Assembly (NCBI GenBank): GCA_947683625.1
Contig: CANTUR010001088.1
Coordinates: 124,001 to 188,000 of the forward strand
Origin: Mallotus nudiflorus
Lineage: Eukaryota > Streptophyta > Magnoliopsida > Malpighiales > Euphorbiaceae
Direction: 5' to 3'
Length of the DNA: 64,000 nt
Shown one piece after another: positions 12,848 through 26,318 of the stretch. Under the pieces are notes generated by a model. That model had not been told where the DNA came from and did no database searches. It saw nothing but the letters and a program-made list of their open reading frames with translations. How positions within the stretch are numbered: the stretch's first letter is position 1; each line of letters opens with the position of its first letter. The translations under genes were made by a program, and so were the position numbers.

Positions 12848-13193
12848 TGTTGGATTTTGGATTTAGGTCGTGCATGATGAATTGACTTAATCCAACTTGA
12901 TTTAAAAAAAAAGGAAGGAGTGCAACTGCCAAAAGTAGTTGCCTCTAAAATTACAAGAGCAATTACTCCTAGCAAACATAAAAAAAAAGAACTAGAAACA
13001 TAAAAAAAAATAAAGGTACGTAATAAGAACTAGAATGAACAATAAGGAAAACAATAAAATACAAAAGGCTCTGTAAACTCTCTTAAATAAAGACAAAAAC
13101 ACTAAAGAAAATAAAGTTGTAAAATTTAAAGGGTTTTTCCCTTTTTTTTTTATTAGCACTAATACCTTCTTTCAAAAAAAAAAAACTCTAACA
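12848..13193 (+). repeat. Candidate 3' LTR of the second copia element
   Basis: The purine tract AAAGTGGGAGA is followed directly by TGTTGGATTTTGG, the usual copia LTR opening. A matching end TCTAACA lies at 13187-13193, giving 346 bp, a normal size for short copia LTRs. No partner LTR is in the window, so the right border is a best guess. Confidence 0.6.
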
Positions 13194-15099
13194 CCTAATG
13201 TCTATAGTATATACTTATGGAGTTACAAAAAAGGTATGTGATTTAGACTTAAGGGGTGTATTCAATTAGCATTCTAAAAATTTTAATTGATTTCAAAAGT
13301 TGGGTGGTATTCAATTAGAACTTTTTAGGACACTAGAAAAGTGAGGTGGTATTCAATTAAGATTTCTAATGACTTGAAAAAAGTCTATAAAAATTAGAAG
13401 GTATTCAATTATAACATTAATAGAGTCTATAAAAGTAAGGTGATATTTAAAAGTCATTAACTTTTATAAACATTATACTTTTATGTACTATTATAGACTT
13501 TTTATGTAATGTTATGCATAAATATTTTCTTTTCTTCACTCTCAAGATTTCAATGGACTTTGAATGACTTTTTGTAGGTTGATATAAAACATTATCTTTC
13601 ACCCTTCCTCATAGACTTTGAATGACTTATTCTTATTTCAATTTATTTTCACTTTTTTATATGTTTTTTATTTTTATTTATCATTTTTTTTATTATATAT
13701 ATGTTAGGTAAATATTTTTTGGTTGATTGTGGAAATATTTTTTGGTGAATTATGGATTTCCAAATCAACTTTAGTTTTTAACTCTGTTTTCAAGGTGTTC
13801 GTTATCATTTTCCAAATTTTCACAGTCAAGGTCGTCATCCTAAAACAACTATTTGATATTATTTTATTTGAAATTAATAAAATGAAATCTTAATTTTTTT
13901 AAAAAAATAATTAAAGAGATCCACTTTTAATAATTAATTTAAAATTTTTATTTTTATTATATAACAAAATTAGGGGGTGTATTCAATTAGAACTTTTAAA
14001 GACATTTATTTATAAACTTTTTTGAGTGAATGACTTTTGTAGAGTTTATAGACTTTTTAATGACTTTTATAGAGTTTATGGATTTTTTAAATAACTTTTA
14101 TAGATTTTATTTTGAAAGACTTTTTATGACTTTTATTGACATTGGACAACTTTTATTGATTTTAATATACATATTTTTTATCTAATAAAGTAATTTTTGT
14201 CATATGATAAAAATAGAATTTTTTAAATAATTTTTAAAAGTGGATGTAATTTTTTAAAAATAATTATTTTATTAATATCAAATAACAAAATATATCAAAG
14301 TGTTGTTTTAAGATGACAACCTTAACCGTAAAAATTTTGAGTATGATAACAAACAACTCAAAAAGAAGCTAAAAACTAAATTCGATTTAGAAATCCACAA
14401 AAAATTTACCTAACATATATATAATAAAAAAATGATAAACAAAAATAAAAAACATAAAAAAAAAAAAGATAAATAGCAATAAGTCATTCAAAGTCTTGAG
14501 GTAGGGTGAAAGAGAATTTTTTAGTATATCAACCTATAAAAAGTCACTTAAAGTCCACAAAACTCCATTGTCTATACAAATTCTTAACTTTTTGAATATG
14601 GATTAACTTTTGTTAACTATTTCAAAGTTATGATTAAATACCTCTAAACTTTTATAGACTTTTTTCAAGTTTATAAAAGTTATTATTGAATACACCCTAA
14701 GGGCATCCACAATAGTGGATAATTGCCTGTGTCATGGGTGCATTAAATCCTTTCTATTACACTTTGCACCATTGCAAGCATATCATGCCCATAATGCATG
14801 TCATGGGCATGACACGCACAATGGAGCAGCTCTTGTAGGTAAATTTTTTTTTTACAAATGAAACCTACATATTTACAAAGCAACGATAAATTAAAACAGT
14901 CAATTTGCAACATTTAGAAAATTAAAATGGTTATTTTTTTAATTTTATTTAATAAAATTTTTGATTATAAATACCCTCGCTTTAATATCACTCTCCATTT
15001 CAAAATCTCTCCCTTTTTATGTCCGATCACTCTTTATTTCTTTAATATCTTCCTATAATTTCATATAATTTATAATTTTTTATCAAATTTTTCCTCATT

Positions 15100-16331
15100 A
15101 TGGATGAAAATTTTAATAATTTTAATGCTCCAAATATGAAAAATTTTTTCTCTTCACAAAACCAAAACCTTAAAAATTTTCAATTTTATCCAAATTTTCC
15201 ATATCCTAATTATCCTTAAAATATGCAAAATTATGCATATCCCTTACCCAATTCCAATAATCCTCTAAATATATAAAATTATTCATATCCTCCACCCAAT
15301 TCCAATTATCTGCCAAATTTTTCATATTCATTTCTCATGTATCCGAGGCCGGGTTATTTTCCATATATCCCAACTGTAAGTGACTTAAGAAAAAATATTG
15401 ATTCTCGCACTAATGGAATGAATGCAACACAAACTTATTCAATTTCGGACTCCCAAATACCACCATATTCAACTCAACAAAAGTTCAAAAATATTTCCCT
15501 CACTAATGAACCAGTGGAAGAAACGGATGACAAATATGCTCCATCGAGTATTGATGATGATAAGCTACTTGCAAGTTCTTAACTCATAATTTCCAACTAC
15601 AGCATTATTGGTAACTCCCAAAGTGAAAAGACCTTCTGAAAATGAGTGACCAACTACTTCAATGAAAATCACAAATAAAGTCCAGCAAGAAAGGATAAAG
15701 CCATAAAGTCACATTGGTATTAGTTGAGTCAGAGGGTTAATGAATTCAACCAATATTATAATAGATTGGTTGGAGAACATCATAGTGGGTAGAATGATAG
15801 CCAATTAAAACAACACGTCCATGAGCTTTTCAAGCAAAATAATAAGAAGCATTTTATACATGAGCATGTGTAGGTGATGCTAATAGATTATTTGCAGTGG
15901 AAAACAAATAATTCAGTGTAATGTTTTCCAAAAAAATAAAGACTACTAAAAGTGGGGCGTATACTTCTTCATCCAATGTAGATACAAGTCTTGACATCGA
16001 TGATAACGAAGTCGAAGTTCTTCCTATTGGTAAAAAATAAGCAAAGAAGGGAAAGAGAAAAGGAAAGTCAAAGGTGAATGAAGAAAATAAGAGTAATGCA
16101 ATTCATGCTTTTTGAAACTTAATAGAAGTAAAATATGATGAAAAAATTCAAGCTATGGATAATTTAGCAAATTAGTTAGAGAATTATAATTTTCTAAGTG
16201 ACTATGAAATCTTGCTCAAGAATACAATAGGAATAACCGAGCAACAACTTCCAATTCATGAGCATATATGTTTTATGCTTAAAGCTAAATATAATATCCC
16301 TTATTTTAATTTTAACATTAAGTATTTGTAA
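15100..16331 (+). pseudogene. Broken Harbinger ORF1 (DNA-binding accessory protein)
   Basis: The start ATG at 15100 opens an Asn/Pro/Tyr-rich N-terminus, followed by an open piece at 15337-15582 ending in EETDDKYAPSSIDDDKLLASS. Further on, out-of-frame pieces near 15715-15920 contain LSQRVNEFNQYYNRLVGEHH and HEHVW. These resemble the Myb/SANT-like and NAM-associated domain of plant PIF/Harbinger ORF1 proteins, which help the transposase bind the element ends. Basic Lys-rich words follow (16030-16080). There are multiple in-frame stops. Homology is from pattern recognition only. Confidence 0.75.
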
Positions 16332-16588
16332 CAGTTACAATTTCATGTAGTTTTATTTGAAGTAAAAATTTAGTTATAATTTAATGTAGTTTTATTTGTA
16401 TTTTTAAATTTATATGTAATTTTATGTTGTTTTATTTTAAATGAGTTAGTATAATCTAGTTGTTAGAAAAGTAATTGTTGTAAAATTAGTTATTGTAAAA
16501 CTAATTGCTGGAAAAATCTAACACTATATATATATATATTTTGTAGTCAGCCTACACATTATATAACAATATATAATCAAACTCCAAA

Positions 16589-17334
16589 ATGTCTTAATAT
16601 CCTAATCCTTCGCTTATAGAAGAAATTAAAAAAAATTAGCAGATGCAGTGAAGGATGATAGTGATCAACAAATTATGAAGTTCCTAGAACAATCATAATG
16701 AAAAATGAAAGGCGAAAGTTCAAATGTCTGTAACAAAAGCAGAGGTATTTTGATCGACGACGTGAAGTCGGCCATGTTCGACTTTTCAATGACTATTTCT
16801 CCAACGAACCTGTTTATCCTTCAAATCTATTTTGTCAAAGGTTTTGAGTGAGAAAAGATTTATTCCTTCATATTGTGGAATTTGTTGAAAATCATTCGGA
16901 ATATTTTTGATTGAAAGTTGATGCAACAAAAAAAAATGGACTTTTTGTGCTTTAAAAATGTACTGCAGCTATTTGATAATTAGCACATGGGGCATCTACT
17001 GACCATTATACTGAGTATATCATAATTGGGGAAACTACTACAATTGAGTGCTTATCCTATTTTTGTTAATGTATTATTGAGACTTATTGAGCATAATACT
17101 TGAGAAGGCCTAATAATAGTGACGTTGAATGTATATTTCAATTGCATGAAGAGCGACATGACTTTCTTGGCATGCTGGGTAGCATTGACTGCATGCATTG
17201 GCAGTGGCAGAATTGCCCAGTTGCATGGAAAGGTCAAATTACTCAAGGTGATCAAGGCATTCCCAATTAATATTGGAAGCAATTGTGTTAGTAGACATGC
17301 ATTTTTTTGGCATTATAGGGTTTAACAATGACAT
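16589..17334 (+). pseudogene. Broken Harbinger transposase, N-terminal part
   Basis: Pieces in shifting frames match the plant PIF/Harbinger transposase (DDE superfamily): FDRRREVGHVRLFNDYF near 16755, then KCTAAI near 16960, then the catalytic block near 17170-17215, which in one frame corresponds to LGSIDCMHWQWQNCP with the first catalytic Asp. The homology runs through HAFF...GFNND to 17334, where the old Sirevirus interrupts it exactly at its GACAT target site. The rest of the gene is at 36828-37300. Confidence 0.85.
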
Positions 17335-18750
17335 TGAAAAAGTCTTAAAGGGGGGCGAATAGGACTATCGAATAATAATAAGAAATTAAAAGATTTGAAT
17401 AAGAATTAAAAAGAATATTGAGAAGGAGGAATGATGAATAAAAGAATTTAAGGAGTTTAGATTCTCAACAATCCTACATCTCCACCTAACTGATCCCGAA
17501 GTTAGGACCACAATATATTTCCTTAGATTGATTTTTATAAATTTGAGTTTTAGGCTCAACTCAAATCTTACAGCTTGAGTTTTCAAGGCTTACTCAAAAA
17601 CCAATTCACAAGTGTTTTCAAGGCTCACACTAAAACTAAAATCCCAAATGTTTTAATGGCTAAACACTTAAACTAATTCCTTTATACTAGAATCTCACTT
17701 CCCATTTAGAAATAAAAGAACAAGAATATCTATTCTAATACTCACTAACTCTTATAAGAGTATACAATAATAAAATGAATTTTAAAAGAGTTTAAAGAGC
17801 TTAATTGAATGCTTGAAATTATAGAATGAATAATAAGTTTCTTAACTTCAAAATAATCTTCAAAGGTCATATTTATACTTGAGTAATCCAATTATAGTTG
17901 TTGGAAGCAATAATTTCATTCCTAATAAAAATAAAGTCCATTTGAATGAAAATTGGACTTTTGAGCTGTATTTTGTCAGGTCCCGATCGGGATATCATCA
18001 GTCCTGGTCAAGACGAGTATTGAATAGTCATTATATGCCATTGTATTTGAATTTTCACATTAGTCCCAATTAGGATATTAATGTTTCAGTTAGGGATATC
18101 ATTGTCTCGGTCGGGACATTAGATCATGATCAGTTCTGCCCAAATTTGAAGTTTTGCAAAAATTGGTCTGTCTTGGTTCCGGTCATGATATTCAATGTCT
18201 TAGTTGGGACCATGATAGGATTTGCACTTTTTGTGCAATTTACTCCCTATGTTGAGTCCGATCGAGATAATTCTTTGTGATGTCTTTTCAAGATTGAAGA
18301 CGATCGAATCAGCCTTAACTTTCTTCATAAAAGTTGTAGATAATTGTCTTATCTTTCATTATCACTTTAAATCACCTCAATGTAACCTCTGTAGCTCAAG
18401 ATATTACTAAAATACTGAGAGCTACATAATATTATATGAAAGCTATATATGCTGACTTTGACTCAAGATTTGCATACCCAAATGAGCTTAGATTTTGACA
18501 AGTAAGCTTAATTTAAAAAGCTTAAAATGTCTACTTCAAAAGTAATGAAGATCATTTTCTCATTATATAGCTCTAAGTATATCAAAAAGCCTCCTTAAAT
18601 TTTAAAGATTAAATTAGCCCAAAAGACCACTGTATATCCAAAATTGTATATTTTATATATATATTTCCTACACACTTAGTTGAAATCATTAGAATTAAAA
18701 TTCTTTGTCAAAGTCTAAAATTAGGAGTTTGATCATGAAAATGGTCAACA
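17335..18750 (-). repeat. 3' LTR of SIRE-B
   Basis: On the plus strand it starts TGAAAAAGTCTTA after GACAT and ends ATGGTCAACA, next to ATCTCCCCCTTTTT, the inverted polypurine tract. It shares ends and R/U5-like parts with the SIRE-A and SIRE-C LTRs. Its U3 part is different and carries an array of imperfect palindromes of the type GTCCCGATCGGGATAT (17980-18270). Confidence 0.92.
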
Positions 18751-20269
18751 ATCTCCCCCTTTTTGGCTTTGATAACCAATTTGAAAAGATAATAAATAAT
18801 GTGTGTGTGTGTGTCAAAAATAAATAATGTGTATAAGTATGTTAAATTAAAATAGCTCCCCCTTTCAAAATAAATAGATGCAATAAATTGCTTCCCTTTA
18901 ATATATGCATAAAATCAATATCATGTTCCAAAGCATGAAATAATTAACAAAGCATATATAAGGATTTAATGAAATTGAAAAAACATTAAATAATTATAAA
19001 GGAGATTGTTTTGAGAAACGATACTAATTTGAAAGATAGTCATAAAAATTTTCTCCTTTATATTAAAATTTATTTCTTTATTTTTCCCTTTTGTAAACAT
19101 GATAAGAAATATAAATTTAGTTTAAAATTTATTCTCCATGACAAAAATATAAACTATATCATGAGAGAATTATGGTCTAACATAACAAATGTGTTAAAAG
19201 CATAATAAAAATGTTTGACAATATGAAGGAAATAACTTCAAACATATATTTATATAATGCATTACAAAAAAATAGTACATAGTACAATCTTACATAATCA
19301 TTTAGAGTTTAGCTAGCTAATCATACATGATCATGTGACATTTAACATATTATAAACATAGACACTAAGCACAATTTATCACTTCTTCTCCTCCTTTATC
19401 AAAGATAAAAAAGAAAAAAGAGAGATATAAAGGGAAATGAACCTGAAGGAAACAACATTTCAAAGCAAATAAAAGATCATGAACCAAAATAATCAAAATA
19501 AAGATATACAAAATCTTTATAAAATTTATATAAGCAAAACAAGACTTGTTATTACAAGGACAAATTAGTCACACTTATATTGTTACTATGCATAAAAAAA
19601 ATTATGGAAAAAATTAAACACTTTTCTCCCCCTATTGAAAAATAGTAAAATAGAATTAGTTTTGGATAAAAAATTGATATCAAGGACACACTCTTATATA
19701 GTGATGCCATTAATATAAACACATTTTTGGTAAAAAGAATTTTCTCCCTTAAAATAGCTTAACTAAATACATATACAAACTTAATTATGTCTCCCCCTTT
19801 GTCAAAATGCAAAAGAAAATTTAAAAGAAAAAAAAAGTATTAATGAAAATGATAGAGTTATAATGATATTAAAATACCAATTGTAAACTAAAGAGAAATA
19901 TAACAAGACATAAGACTAACAGCTCATGGTTTGTATCCAGAAAATAAACCGAAAGTAAACTATCATAAAATAATTATAAAAATAAAAAAACAGCTCAATG
20001 CTTAGATACAGAAAAAATACTAAAAATAAACCAAATAGAAACTAACGATAAAATTAATAAAAACATATAAAAAGAAACTAGTCTTGATAAGGAGTAAGAG
20101 GAATAAAAAAATCATAATGCATATTTAAACATATATAAATGCATGACAATTAAATTTCTTTTTTATAAAAATGTTAAGATCAAAATAAAAACATTTAACA
20201 ATCAAAGTAGTCAATAAGTGCAACGTGAATTCACATGAAAACAGTCCAACCATTAATTAAGCATAAAAT
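18751..20269 (-). other. SIRE-B 3' non-coding region with inverted polypurine tracts
   Basis: Between pol and the 3' LTR of the antisense element, pyrimidine runs (purine on the coding strand) occur at 18752-18762, near 18857, near 19387, near 19625 and near 19791 (CTCCCCCTTTGTC). They correspond to the repeated polypurine tracts in the sister copies. No env-like frame is present. Confidence 0.8.
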
Positions 20270-23200
20270 TCAAGGCAAACTAGAACCATCAATCATGTCA
20301 AGTTCATGCTTGATGAAATTCAATCTCTCTTGATAAAGAGATTTAGTGAAGATATCTACAAGTTGATTATTTATATAAACAAATTCAAGTGAGGTATCAC
20401 TAATTTGAATATGATCACGTAAGAAATGATGTCTAATGTCTATATGCTTAGTTCTAAAATGTTGAATGGGATTCTTACTAAGGTTAATAACACTTGTATT
20501 ACCACATTTGATTGGAATGTGATCAATTTTTATACCATAGTCCAACAATTATTGTTTTTTCCATAAAACTTGTGAACAATAAAGACTTGTTGCAATATAT
20601 TCAGGTTCAGTAGTGGACAAGGCAATTGAAACTTGTTTCTTGCTAAACTAAGAAACTAAGCAATTACCTAAAATTTGATAAGTTTTGAAAGTGCTTTTTC
20701 TATTTAGTAAATTACCAATAAAGTCTACATCCAAATAACTGATCAAGTCAAAGGAAGAACTCTTAGGATACTAAAATCTTAAATGCATTGTACCACAAAG
20801 ATATTTGAAAATTCTTTTGACAACATTCAAATAAAACTCTTTAGGAATTGATTGAAATCTAGCACATAATTAAGTAACAAACATAATATCGAGTCTATTA
20901 GTAGTTAAATTAAGAAGGGATTCAATCATATCTTTAAATCATTTTTCATCAACAGGTTTGCCATTCTCATCCTTGCTAAGCTTGGTTGTGGCACTCATTA
21001 GAGTTTTGCTTATCTTATCTCCATCCATGACAAACTTCTTAAGAATGTCTCTTACATATTTGGTTTGATTGATAAAAACCCTATATTTACATTGCTTAAT
21101 TTGAAGTCCAAGAAAGAACTTGAGTTCTCCTATTATACTTACCTCAAATTCTCCTTGCATTAATTTGGAGAATTCCTCACACAAGCAATGGTTAGTAGCA
21201 CCTAAAATAATATCATCAACATATATTTGCACAATTGATAAATTATGTTTGGACTTCTTTATAAAAAGAGTTATGTTAATCTTTCCTTTAGAGAAGCCTT
21301 TATCTAGTAAAAAGTTACTCAATCTTTCATATTAAGCTCTTGGAGCTTGTTTCAAACTATATAATGCTTTTGAAAGTTTAAGCACGTGATTTGAAAAATC
21401 AAAACTTTCAAAACCAAGAGGTTATTTAACATACACCTCCTCCTCAATAAAACTATTTAAAAATGCACTTTTAATATCTATTTGATAAAGTTTAAAATTC
21501 ATGAATGATGCAAATGCAAGTAGCATTCTAATAGCTTCCAATTTTGCAACGGGGGTAAAAGTTTTATCATAATTAATGTCTTCCTCTTGATTACAACCTT
21601 TAGCTACTAGTCTAGCTTTGTTCCTAGTTATGACACCTTGTTCATTTATCTTATTTCTAAACACCCTTTTGGTGCCTATAATAGGATGATTTTTAGGTCT
21701 AAGAACCAAAGTCCAAACCTTATTTTTCTTAAATTGATTTAACTCTTCTTGCATAACAAGGAGTCCAAATTCATCACTCAAGGCATCATCAATATTTTTG
21801 GGTTCAATTTGAGAAATGAAGGCTAAATTAACAATAGACTTAAGTTTAGATATAGTAGTTTCTCCTTTTGTAGTGTCACCTATTATGAGGTCTTGAGGAT
21901 AAACTTTCTTGAATTGTCAATCCTTTGGAAGTTCATCCTTCAAGGTACATTGAGATATATCCTCATTGTCATCCTTGCTTGGACCTTTAAGGTCCAAAGG
22001 CTTACTAGCATTTTCTTCTTAAGTATCCTCAATCTCATTTTCACCTACAAGATCATCAACACTACAAACATCCTTTTTAGTATTAAGTGAGTTTGATTCA
22101 TTAAATACAATATGCATTAATTCTTCAACTACTAGAGTTTCTTATTAAAAACTCTATATATTTTACTAGAAATAAAATAGCCTAGGAAAATTCCTTTATC
22201 AATTTTGGAATTAAATTTTCTAAGATTTTCTTTGGTATTTAATATAAAGCACTTGTATCCAAATACTCTTAGATATGAAATTTTAAGTTTTCTACTATTC
22301 CATAGCACATAAGATATTTTGTTCAAAATTAGTCTTTTGAAAACTCGGTTTGAGATGTAATAAGAAATATTAACCGCTTCCGCCCAAAAGTATATAGGTA
22401 AATTATACTCATGAAGCATTGTCCTAGCCATTTCCACAAGAGTTCTATTTTTCCTTTTGACTACCCTATTTTGTTGAGGAGTTATAGGAGAAGAAAATGT
22501 ATATGAAATACCATTTTCATTATAATAGATTTTGAAAAATTAATTTTCAAATTCAGTTTCATTATCACTTATAATAGAAGAAATACAAAAACTTTTTTCT
22601 TTTTTAGCTCTTTTTACAAAATTTTTAAAAGATTTAAATGCATGATTCTTATGAGAAAGAAAACATACCCAAGTAAATCTAGTGTAATCATTAACTAATA
22701 TATATGCATAGTGCATTCCATCGAGACTAGCAACTTTAGTTGGTCCAAATAATTCTATATTACAAGTTCAAGTGGTCTAGAAGTAAACACTACACTTTTT
22801 AGCTTAAATGAAGACTTAGATTGTTTTCCCTTTTAACAAGCATCACAAGGTTTATCCTTAGTGAATTCAAGCTTAGGTAAATCAATCACAAGTTCATATT
22901 TACAAAGATCATTCAAAAGTTCAAAATTTATATGTCCTAACCTTTTATGCCATGTCCATGTGTCATGGGAAATAAACATTAAGCATTTGATGTATGTATT
23001 ATCAATCTTATTCAAATCAATAACATAAACATTATCTACTCTGTTATCACTAAAAATTACTTTGTCTTCATAAATACTACTAACAAAGCAATTTCTAGGA
23101 TAGAACGTCACCTTATTTCCTATATCATATAATTGACTTATACTAAGCAAATTATTTTTAAGACCATCAACAAACAATACATGATGTATAACTAAGGATT

Positions 23201-23378
23201 AAGGATTATCAATTTCTCTAATGCCAATAATTTTTCCTTTTGCATTGTCTCTGAATGTAACATGTCCTCCATCCTTAGCATCAATCTTATTGAATTACTC
23301 CTTATCTCCCGTCATGTGCCTTGAATATCCACTATCACGATACCATTTGCTTTTTGTTCTTGTGGATTTCAAGCACAC
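20270..23378 (-). pseudogene. Broken pol of SIRE-B
   Basis: Minus-strand pieces, read from 23378 down to 20270, give protease, integrase (23177-22833, then 22437-22132), reverse transcriptase (21781-21422, 21322-20939) and the RNase H C-terminus (20548-20270, ending MIDGSSLP). The reverse transcriptase box YVDD is still intact, but stops and frameshifts separate the pieces. The position equal to the pol start of SIRE-C reads GTG instead of ATG, with TAG directly in front as in SIRE-C. Confidence 0.93.
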
Positions 23379-23392
23379 CTATACAAAATAAT

Positions 23393-25352
23393 TTAAGTGT
23401 TCTTTTAAACCCAAACCTTTTTTTATCTAGGTTGGTTAGTTTCAAGATAATCTGAAGGAAGTAAATTCATGTGTAGTTTTCTATAGAAGCATATATTATT
23501 GGTATGTCCTTTAATCATGCAATATGAATATACAACATTTTTAAATTTGTTTCTCCTAGGATGATATATTATCCTATTATGTGAAACATGTCTTTCATGT
23601 TGTGTTAGTGTGTGCTTCCTATAACTTTTTTGAGTTATAATGTGAGATATACATTGACAGTAACAATGTGTATTTTGATAGGTTTGTGCAATATATTTAT
23701 GTGCATTGTGTTGTGTAGCATGCCTAATATGATTATGTCTAATGTACATATAAGCATTCTTAGGTTGAGGTACTCTATTTTGAGCCTTACCTTTTTATGT
23801 CATATAGGATTGAGTCTTATGAGACTCTTCCTTTAATATTTAAGATGTGAGATTTATTAGCTTTGAAAGCTTGAGTCTCAGTTGGTTTTGAAGCAGAGGG
23901 AACAAAAATTGCATGATGCTTTAATAAATGTAATATATGATGATGATGATGAAGATGAGGCCATTCCATTAGTATATCCAATTTCATAAGTATTTCCATG
24001 AAATTTTTGAGAGTCAAGTAAACTATCTAAACTCTCTTTTCCTTTTTGAAATTTTGATATGGAATTTTCTAGTTCAACTATCTTATTAGAAAGTTTATAA
24101 TTTTCATCACTTGCTTTCTTGAGTTGCTTTTCCAAAGAATTAAAATATTTTAAATCACTAATTAGTTTATCATTTTATTTAACAAGACTAGAAAATTCAA
24201 TTTTTAACTTCTCAAATTCCTTAGTTAAGCAATTTAACTCATGTGTATAATGCTTCTTTTTAGAAAGTAAACTTTTTCACTTAAGCAAGAGTTTGCTCAC
24301 AATAGAGCTTTTAACATCATCATCATCATATTCATCATAAACATCATATTTATCATAAGAAGAGTTAGAAGTAGATAGTACCTCTTTTTCATCTTCAAGA
24401 GCCATGAAGCAAAGATTGGCCACTTCTTGTTGTTCCTCTTCTCTTCGAATTCGGAGGAGTCATCCTAAGTAGCTTTGAAGGCCTTCTTTCTATCATTTGC
24501 TCCCTTATTCTTGAATTTGAATTTGGGGCACTCACTAATGATGTGTCCTGATTTCTTACATTTATAGCACGTAACTTCTTTGATTTTCTTTTTGCCATCT
24601 CCTTCAAACTTCTTATTAAAATCCCTTATTCTTGAGAAATTTTTCTTTGTCAAAAACTTTTTGAAGTTCTTAGTGAGCATGGCAATATCACTATTTTTAT
24701 CACTATAGTCTTCAACATTTTCATCTTCACTTTCTTCTTATGAGACTTTTAATGCTAACTATTTTTCTTTTCTTATTTATCTTTTTGCTATTCCCCTTTT
24801 TGTTTAATTATGAGCTTAGGTGTCAAGAGTTCACCAATAAGCACATCGATTGAGAGAGTAGAGAGGTATTGAGCTTCCTTAATTTAAGTGACTTGAGATT
24901 CCAATCCTTTTGAAGTAGGATTCTTAGAATCTTCTTATTCACCTCTTCCTTGAAAAAATATTTTTCAAGTTTCTTGAGGGTTGTGAAGAGAGCATTGAGA
25001 CAATTTGTCATCTCTGTGATTGATTATTGAGGCTTCATTTTGAAGAGTTCATATTCATATATATGAAGTTTAACCTTTTTTCTTCTTACTTATATATTAC
25101 TTTCATGGTTCTTTAAGGTCTCCTACATTTCTTTAGCCAAAATGCAATGTTGATGCTTGTCTCATTCTTTTCTTGTTATGGAAGAGATTAGAGTGATTAT
25201 AACCCTTTTAATTTTATTATTTTCCTCCTTTTATTCATTATTCCATTGGTTACTTGCAAAAGTCGTTACCACACTATCAATGGTAGTTATAGGTGGTTCT
25301 CAACCTTTTAGGATAATATCCCAAAGTTTAATGGAATCACAATCAAGGTATA
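23393..25352 (-). pseudogene. Broken gag of SIRE-B, main part
   Basis: The minus strand encodes the central and C-terminal Gag. It includes the zinc knuckle CYKCKKSGHIISECP (in 24680-24465), the coiled-coil-like segment (24135-23878) and the second CCHC motif CSYCMIKGHTNNICF (in 23749-23423). Several frameshifts and stops break it. The stop equal to the SIRE-C gag stop is at 23393-23395. The N-terminal piece lies beyond the SIRE-C insertion at 35268-35339. Confidence 0.9.
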
Positions 25353-25680
25353 TGTTGACCATTTGCATGATCAAACTCCTAATTTTGGACTTTGACAAAC
25401 AATTTTTATACTAATAATTTCAATTAAGTGTGTAGGGAATTATATACCAAACATATACCAAGCATATACACTTTTGGATGTATAGTGACTTTTCGGGCTC
25501 ATTGAACCTCTGAGATTGAAGAAGGCTTTTGACATATTTAGAGCTCTTAAATGAGAAAATGGGCTTCTTAACATTTGAAGCAGACATCTTAAGCTTTCTG
25601 AATTGGGCTTTTTTGAGAAAATCCAAGTTCATTTGGTTATGCAAATTTTGAGTTGAAATTCACGTGTACGTCTACCATCT

Positions 25681-26250
25681 CAGACTGCACATCTCTTAGT
25701 ATTTTGGACATATCTTGAGTTACAGAAGTCCAATTGAGGTGATTCAAAATGGTATGAAAATATAAGTCAAATATCTAAAACTTTCATGAAGAAAATATAG
25801 GCAAATTAGAATCTATTCAGGCGCAGATCACGGCTTCAACTTGTATATAGCTATCTGACAGTATTTTGCATTTCAGATTGCACAATCCTCAGTAATTTGG
25901 ACATATCCCGAGCTACAGAAGTCAAATTTAGGTGATTCAAAATTTAATGGAAAGCTAATTCAAATATCTACAGCTTTCATGAAGAAAGTATGAGCAAATT
26001 CAAATTTCTTCAGGATCAAATCACGGCTTCAATTTGGGTATAGCTGTCTGACCGTAGTCTGCATTACAGATTGCACAATCCTTAGTATTTTGGACATATC
26101 TTAAGTTACAGAAGTCCAATTTAGGTGATTCAAATTGATATGGAAAGATAATTCAAATATCTACAGCTTTTATGAAGAAAGTATGGGCAAATTCAAACGT
26201 CCTGAGGAGCCAATTACGGTTTCAATCCATGAATAGCTGTCTGACAGTAT
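25681..26250 (+). repeat. Three tandem repeats (193, 193, 184 bp) in U3 of the 5' LTR
   Basis: Each unit starts with CAG(A/T)(C/T)TGCAC-like words (25681, 25874, 26067) and runs through GGACATATC, ACAGAAGTC, GGTGATTCAAA and a GCTGTCTGAC-like end. The third unit ends where CAGTCTCAAT begins at 26251. The same array is in the 3' LTR at 34096-34665. Tandem U3 repeats often hold enhancer elements in plant retrotransposons; that role is inferred. Confidence 0.88.
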
Positions 26251-26318
26251 CAGTCTCAATAATTCAAAATATACACGTTTGACACATCATTTGCACCTCC
26301 AACAGCTATAATTTTTAG

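Larger units (their letters stand above)
9739..13193 (+). mobile_element. Decayed second Ty1/copia element (non-Sirevirus), 3' part
   Basis: A pol remnant (9739-11865), a 3' non-coding stretch and a candidate 346-bp 3' LTR (12848-13193) lie in normal order. The protein pieces are clearly copia-type but differ from the SIRE family in the window. The 5' part is missing: homology begins in the integrase C-terminal region right after the gypsy LTR. No 5' LTR or target duplication is visible. Confidence 0.8.

Noticed and set aside
25420..25644. 74-residue minus-strand frame, repeated identically at 33835-34059
   Set aside because: It lies in the two near-identical LTRs, so its duplication follows from LTR identity. 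It has no domain.
25681..26250. Regular repeats as a CRISPR-like array
   Set aside because: The units are ~190-bp head-to-tail LTR repeats without short repeat-spacer organisation, in a plant genome.
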